Under the pieces are notes generated by a model that did no database searches, was not told the origin of the DNA, and saw only the letters and a list, made by a program, of their open reading frames with translations. From the NCBI GenBank assembly GCA_026008535.1, contig BRKX01000019.1, forward strand, positions 30,074,977 through 30,138,976: DNA of 64,000 nt. The letters run 5' to 3'. The translations under genes and the position numbers were made by a program. The DNA comes from Perilla frutescens. Its lineage: Eukaryota; Streptophyta; Magnoliopsida; Lamiales; Lamiaceae. This document shows positions 58,247 to 64,000 of this stretch, piece by piece (position 1 is the stretch's first letter; the number at the start of each line of letters is the position of its first letter).

Positions 58247-58533
58247 TTTGACTATTTAAGTTGGAAGTGGAACTAGAAATATGTTAACTTTGCATTTAAT
58301 TTATAATTTTAAGACTTTAAACTAGTAATTCCATGAATTTTATGACTTTTCTATGAATTTATGTTCGTTGTTATGATTTATTTTAGTTTATGTGCAAGGG
58401 TATGAATTATAAATTATGTTTGTTCTTATTGTTGTGAGGCTTACGCCTCGGTTAGCCTCGAGGCTTACGCCTCATGGGGCTACGGGCAAACGCCTCAAGG
58501 TTAAAAACTGTGTTTTACAACATTGATTATCGG

Positions 58534-59317
58534 TAGTATGTTTTTTATGCTTGTTTAGTATGAACTCATAGTTTGATTTGTAATGATTTTGGTATTTATT
58601 TTCTTTTATTGCTTTGTAGGTTGTGTTTCATTGCTTCAATGTTATGTTTAATTGATTTGCTATAACTCAACAAAATTCAAAATCATACATAATCTAATTA
58701 CAAAAAACACTCAATTGTTTGTTACGATTGATTTTGGTGTTGGTTTAGCCGCATGTGGTATTTGTTATGTTTGAGTTTGGTGTTTGTAATTATTATTGTT
58801 ATGATTTATTTTGGTGTTCGTTTAATAGAAATATGTAGCTTATTTTAATTAAGTTTATACATTTTTAGTAGAATATATTCACATAGCTTATTATGATTAT
58901 TTTTCATGCTTGTTTATTAGAAATTTAATAATTTAGGCTGATAATTATATATAATTATAAGCTATGAATAGTTACTAAAAAAAAACACCGAATAAATCAT
59001 AATTTTTTTTATTTTTTATTTTTTGCATCTCATATAAATCAGATTTAGCATCTTTGTTACTATCTTCATAATGTTTGTCATCATTGATCCTTAAGGCTAC
59101 ATAATCTCTGTCTCTGTCATTTTTTTCTCTTTGTTATGTGATATGTTCAATATATTAAGAGATATAAGCCATTTGGCTTTCTTCTCCTTGCCATGATTAG
59201 TGATGTTTTCCGATTATCTTCTCTTCCTCTTGCTTGATTTTGCACTGTTGATGAAATGATAAAAGAAAGTAAGAATTATTAATAATCAATAAAATCAAAC
59301 TAGCAAACAAAGAAAAC
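58534..59317. other. AT-rich intergenic sequence
   Basis: No gene, RNA or transposon terminus that I can support. Confidence 0.55.
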
Positions 59318-60050
59318 ATTCTAAGCATCAAAACTATTATAAGCATTTTAAATAAGATTCCTCACTAATAAAATGCCAAATAGAATACATTTGTGAGTTC
59401 TTCCTACAAAGAATCAAAATCATTATAAGTATTTAAATAAGTTAGGAATTGTTAATAATCAAGCAACAAATTAACTCATATAAAGTATTTTGTGTGTTCT
59501 TTCTACAAAACAATAAAATCATTATAAACATTTTAAATAAGATATGATCGAATTAATCCTTACTAATCAAGTAACAAATTCATTCATAATAAGTATTTGT
59601 GTATTTCTACTAAATAAAAAAATTATTATAAGCATTTTAAATAAACTATGAATTCCTACTAATCAACAACAAATTCACTCATAATAATCATTAGTGTTTT
59701 CTCTCTACTAAACACTAAAATCATTATAGATATTTTAAATAATATACAATTCTCTACTAATCAAGCATCAAACTCATAGAAAATATTTATGTATTATGTC
59801 TTCTTAGCACCAAAATCATTATAAGTATTTTTACTAAGCTATGAACCCATACAAATCAAGCACCAAATTCACTCAAAGAAAACATTTGTGCATGCGTTCT
59901 TTCTACTAATCACTAAAATTATTATAAGCATTTTAAATAATCTAACCCTACTAATCAAGTACCAAATTCATTCACAATAAACATTTATGTGTTCTTTCAC
60001 TAATTACCAAAATAATTATAAGCATTTCAAATAAGTTATGGATCCTAACT
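59318..60050. repeat. Degenerate satellite, about eight units of 90-115 bp
   Basis: A core AATCATTATAAGCATTTTAA recurs near 59330, 59428, 59515, 59630, 59720, 59813, 59918 and 60012. A second shared word (CTAATCAAGCAACAAATTCA) and a third (TGTGTTCTTTCTACTAA) lie between. The units are diverged. Confidence 0.75.
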
Positions 60051-60439
60051 TAACAAATGAGTACACTTTCATGTTCCTTAGAAGAAGTGGATGGATATAA
60101 ACTGTTCATTAAAAACATTTGAATTATTATTGATATCAATATATAATCACAAGCAACAACAAAAAAAAAAGAATAATAGCAAATACCACCAACTATTACA
60201 AATACTTTACTAGCAACTTAAAAGTAAACTAAAAACAAAATACAAGCAATACTAAACTCAAAATAAATAAAACCCCAAATCCCTAACTACCATCAAATCA
60301 TGAACACAAATTTTTAATCTATGAATTAGTTATGTCAATCAACCGGGGCAAGACGACACAACTATGAAACACGAAGTGAGAGTGACCGACACACCTTGGC
60401 GATTGATGATGATTGAGAGGCGATTGATGGGGACAACTT

Positions 60440-60883
60440 CTTACTAACAACTGGACAACGGTTCACACTGGCTAGACGACGGAGAAATGGTGTTGGATGA
60501 TATCTCTCTCTCTGTCAAAAGGAGAAGAAAAATAAAGAAATAAAAAATGAAGGCACGAGACGCAACCCCCAGGCGCGAGCCAGGTAGGGGTCGCGCCCCA
60601 GACACCTTCCCACGCGGCCCCCGGGCGTGATCGTGGCCCGTGTTGCAGAGCACTTCTGCAGCTCGAATTTCTTCAGCCCGCTCGTGACCATCGGGCGTGA
60701 CCAAGCACAACCCGCGTTACAGAGCACTTCTCACACTGCCTCCAAGCGCGACAGGCCAGGCCGCGCCTCGCATCTAGATGGGTTTTTAACCCCTTTTTCT
60801 CTCATTTCACTCTCATTTTCACACTCTCACTCACTCTCACTACACTCACACACACGGTTTCAACCTCTTCTCAAGAAATCAAG
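60440..60883 (+). mobile_element. GC-rich LTR-like end of an Athila-type element
   Basis: An abrupt GC-rich island after AT-rich DNA. It includes a repeated phrase (GGGCGTGAYC ... CAGAGCACTTCT at about 60625 and 60692) and a CTCACTCTCACTACACTCACA tract, ending CAAG/GTAAATC at 60883. It lies upstream of an Athila-type ORF and is likely its LTR/leader exon. I found no clear PBS. The left limit is approximate. Confidence 0.4.
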
Positions 60884-62187
60884 GTAAATCTCTCAATTTT
60901 CTCCTATTCTTCCTACATTATACTCTTAGCATAATTAGTTAGAATTTGAATGGTTCATATGCTTGAAGTTTGGGGAAAAATCATGTTTTGTGCCCTAGGT
61001 TTGGGATGAACGAAAATAGCACGAATCTTCCTTAAATTGAGCTTACATTTGAAGTAATATGCAATTTCTAGCATGAGTATGATATGGGTGTTGGTATTTT
61101 GTTGGGATTTTGGTGGAATTTGTTTGGTTTCTTGTTGAATTTGGGGCAAAAATAGTGAACTTTGGATTTTTCATGTTATTTGGTTGTTTATTTCTCCATG
61201 GTTGCTCAAATGAGAGTCAATTCTCATGATGATTTCACTTAGATGACTAGGATGAAATACATTGTGCTCATTTAAGGAAAATTTGCCATTTTGGTTGATA
61301 AATTGTTGTATTTTGTTTCTACCTAGTCTAAGTATGACTAATGCATTGTGAGGTGAAAGAATTGGTTGGATTTTGATGCATTTTGCTTGGGTTCATGTTT
61401 AAATTGTTGAAATGAGGCATGGAAGTTCAATTGTCAAAATAATTTGTATGCCATTTTGTTGTTTGGAACCCTTGTTACCAATTTTGGTGTTGTTGCTACT
61501 TTCTTGCACAATAAGCCTATGTTATCTCCTAATTGGTTTGAAACTTGAGGGTTAAATGTCTAAATTGAGGGCAATTTGAATGTTTTTGAGAATTGGTGCA
61601 AGAATGTGAGTTTTGAATGGAAATTTACATGCTCAATGTAACCTTGATGTTGTATAGAAAATGGGAGCTCTTTATTGTTGATATTGTTACATTAAATGGA
61701 GTCTCCTTGTCTATATTTTTACCTATGATTGAGTTGGATAGTTAAAATCATTGAAAACAAGCATTGTTGTTGATTGATAGTGTTGAAGAATTTTGTTATT
61801 TGGTCCTATGCTTTTGATTTTGTCATTTTTATTTGAGGACCTTTTACCAATTTCACAAACTACCTTTGTCTTGTGTTAATCATGTTTGGTTTTGGACACA
61901 TGTATATTTTGCCTTTATTTTGATATTGTCATATATGGAATTAGGCATTTTTGTAACTTCTTAATATGTGCCTCAATGTGCATTGTGGTGTTGGTACTTT
62001 GAAAAGTAAAGCACGTCTATCATTTAGTAGGAGGCATGAAGTTGTAAATAGATTTAAACTTTGATTCACCAAAGTTAGTTGAGGAATGTGTTGGATTTTG
62101 TCATGTGTTTTGAAACCTCAACTTCGTTGTTTGAATTTTAAGTTGGTTATACCCCTATATCTTATGGATTCTTTTTCTTTTTCTTAG
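60884..62187 (+). other. Probable leader intron of the Athila-type element
   Basis: About 1.3 kb of AT-rich non-coding DNA bounded by a good donor (AAG/GTAAATC at 60884) and a pyrimidine-rich acceptor (TTTTTCTTAG at 62187). The ATG of the ORF is 25 bases after the acceptor. Inferred only. Confidence 0.4.
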
Positions 62188-62211
62188 GTACCGCATCCCA
62201 AGCACACAAAA

Positions 62212-63980
62212 ATGGCACCAAGAAGGGAAATGAAGTCTACAAGAAGACAAGAGCCCGAATCCGACCCCGAAATAGAATAGGAAGAGGAGCAGGAAGAAGA
62301 AGACCTCGGGATAGAAGATCCCATGACATATGGGATTCACTTTACAGAGGCGTGGCACAGGACAAGTCGGGATAGACTCTTCCCATTAAGTGTGGCCACT
62401 ACACGATTCATGTGTCCCACATCCATAGAGATCCTTGGGATTAGGGATGACGTGTAGACCCTTTTGGACAGGATCGGATGGCTATAGGTCCTGGAGAAAA
62501 TAAGAAAGACCTACCCCCTCTTGGTGAAAGAGGTGTTGAGTACACTGGACGTCAAAAAGATGGCAAAGAGAGGCTCGTTAGGTGCACTTTCAGGATGGGT
62601 AACAGGGATAGAGCTCTCACGGTTGAGGATGTCAACCGAATCTTAAATGCACCTGATGACGACATCTACCACCCTCCGTCTAGATATGACAAAGATTATG
62701 CCTACCGCCTCTTCTGCCTGACGAAGTCTGACACCGAGAAGTATGACTCCAGCATTGTCAAGGTATCTGCCATACCTAACCCCATCTTCAGATATCTGCA
62801 CCGCATTATTTCATCTACATTGTTTGCTAGACGAGAGAATGGTGGGGTGAGGACTTCAGAATTGTTTGCACTATAGGCCATGCTGAATGCCGTTCACCTG
62901 AACTTTGGAGCATTCTTTGTTGAGCAGCTTCAAAGGTAAGCTCATATGGATAATGGCTGGATATGCATTGGGGGATTGGTCACTCCAATAGCCGAGCACT
63001 TCAATATTGATTTGGATGAGTACCAGGAGAGTCCAGGAGCGAGACTCTTGAGTATCCCCTACTTGAGAAACATAAAGATGCTCATCTCGGACACAAGAAC
63101 ATATCTATTGTCCATGAGAGGAGGGGGGAACTTTCTGATGCCAAATCCGGCTCTTACTCATATGTCCAATTTCCAAGAACGAGACAATTGGATGATGGAT
63201 ACACCGGCTTATCGTGAGGCTATTCGAGCTGCGGGACTTCCTAGGGGCATCATAGATGCTATTGATGAGCAACCAGAAGGAGAAGGAGACGATGCTGGAG
63301 AGGGACCATCTAATGCCAATTTCAAACGAGGGCGGCGTTACACCGAAGAACAAATTGCTGGCCGCTTTGATGCACTGGATGGCTATATGATGACAATAGA
63401 GGAGTCCATGTAAAACTGGAGGAGTGATGTGCATGATGAGTTTGGGAATCTGAGGCAGGATTTGTAAATCAGTTTTGATGATATCCATAGCGACATGCAT
63501 AACATGATGGGTCAGATTCAGTCCAGTGTGGATCAGAGATTTCATGCCATCCAAATGGATATAGATAAGAGGTACACATGCCTTAGGGGTGAGATCAGAG
63601 GCCTTTCTGATAATATCAGCTCGTTTAGATTGGAGATACAAGACATAGCCGGACTCTTCCGAGGAATGAACACCGGCTCTGGGTCACAGCAGCAGCCCTA
63701 CACTCCGTCTCAGCATCAACAACATATGACTCCCTACCATTTCTACCAGCCACAGCAGCAGTTTTAGCAGGAGCTGTTCCAGTCGATGCAGCAGTTCCCG
63801 ACTGGACAGTTCATGGCCTGTTCATCCTCCTCACAGCACTTCCAGCAGATGCCGATGGGCCAATTCATGGTGACCTCCTCTCAGCAATTTCAGCAGTTCT
63901 AGACCTTTCAGTTCATGCCGCTATCATCATCTATGCAGTTTTCAAGGCAGTCTCCACACCACCAGCAACATCCACATCAC
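62212..63980 (+). pseudogene. Athila-type ORF (ATHILA domain family), 5' part, broken
   Basis: ATG at 62212 (MAPRREMKSTRR). In the first frame, stops occur at 62278, 62455 and 62485. A frameshift near 62565 moves to the frame with TFRMGNRDRALTVEDVNRI, YDKDYAYRLF, IPNPIFRYLHRIISSTLF, ENGGVRTSELF, NGWICIGGLVTPIAEHF and YLRNIKMLISDTRTYLLS. These match the plant ATHILA domain of retroelement ORFs. Further stops are at 62874, 62937 and 63411. The tail from 63640 is Q/S/M-rich. The element continues past the window. Confidence 0.78.
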
Positions 63981-64000
63981 TGAGCCGTTAGTGAGCCTTG

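Larger units (their letters stand above)
57268..58525 (+). mobile_element. Non-autonomous hAT-like element carrying a BED-finger gene
   Basis: 1258 bp with 13-bp terminal inverted repeats (left CATTGTTGCAAAA; complement of right CAATGTTGTAAAA, 11 of 13 match). It is flanked by an 8-bp target duplication (ATTATCGA at 57260-57267, ATTATCGG at 58526-58533). The 8-bp duplication and inverted-repeat style point to the hAT superfamily. Both subterminal regions are dense in GAGGC/GCCTC pentamers (57290-57450 and 58436-58500), possibly transposase binding sites. There is no transposase catalytic core. Confidence 0.82.

Noticed and set aside
59318..60050. CRISPR-like array
   Set aside because: Units are contiguous, diverged and AT-rich in a plant genome; there is no constant repeat with unique spacers.
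60444..60887. Open frames of 60-90 codons on both strands in the GC-rich island
   Set aside because: GC-rich non-coding LTR-like DNA gives open frames by chance; no domain and the frames overlap on both strands.
63105..63641. 178-codon minus-strand frame
   Set aside because: Antisense to the ATHILA-domain ORF, which has the recognisable motifs.

Overview
This is a piece of a plant nuclear genome, most likely a dicot. It has three intron-rich genes with GT-AG introns and clear plant orthologues, one of them for a chloroplast lumen protein. They are separated by large AT-rich blocks of nested LTR retrotransposons and small DNA transposons. I cannot name the species.

Layout. (1) 1-9023, + strand: the 3' part (13 exons seen, 2192 codons) of a giant HECT ubiquitin ligase of the UPL1/UPL2 type, cut by the left window edge. 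(2) 10536-15042, - strand: complete 11-exon TL29/APX4 gene (344 aa), convergent with UPL. (3) 16007-47276: about 31 kb of nested mobile DNA. A PIF/Harbinger (HARBI1-like) relic is split by a 16.4-kb Sirevirus-like Copia element (16189-32622). The Copia element has LTRs, PBS, PPT, broken gag and pol, and a 7-kb env-position region holding three tandem, paralogous accessory genes. Next come a Ty3/gypsy gag relic, a truncated second copy of the same Copia family with the same accessory genes in the same order, a Copia-like LTR end with PBS, an Athila gag relic with a tRNA-Asp-type PBS, and a Tourist-like MITE with TTA target duplications. (4) 47957-55504, + strand: complete 10-exon FAM91A1-like gene (1004 aa). 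One of its introns carries a 166-bp tandem duplication that copies a splice acceptor. (5) 55505-64000: repeats again. There is a 1258-bp non-autonomous hAT element with an 8-bp target duplication that carries a 90-aa BED-finger gene, a degenerate satellite of about eight units, and the 5' part of an Athila-type element with a probable leader intron, cut by the right window edge.

How it fits together. The three host genes are unrelated in function (ubiquitin ligation, thylakoid lumen, Golgi/endosome trafficking) and show no sign of co-regulation. The most unusual feature is the accessory region of the Sirevirus-like elements. Three paralogous genes, each with its own TATA-like box about 120-180 bp before its ATG, occupy the place where some Sireviruses carry an env-like ORF. 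At least two of the genes plus the tail of the third are kept in order in the second element. All copies here contain nonsense codons or frameshifts. Gene boundaries, splice sites and motif assignments were made by eye from sequence and remembered family features; no database search was possible.
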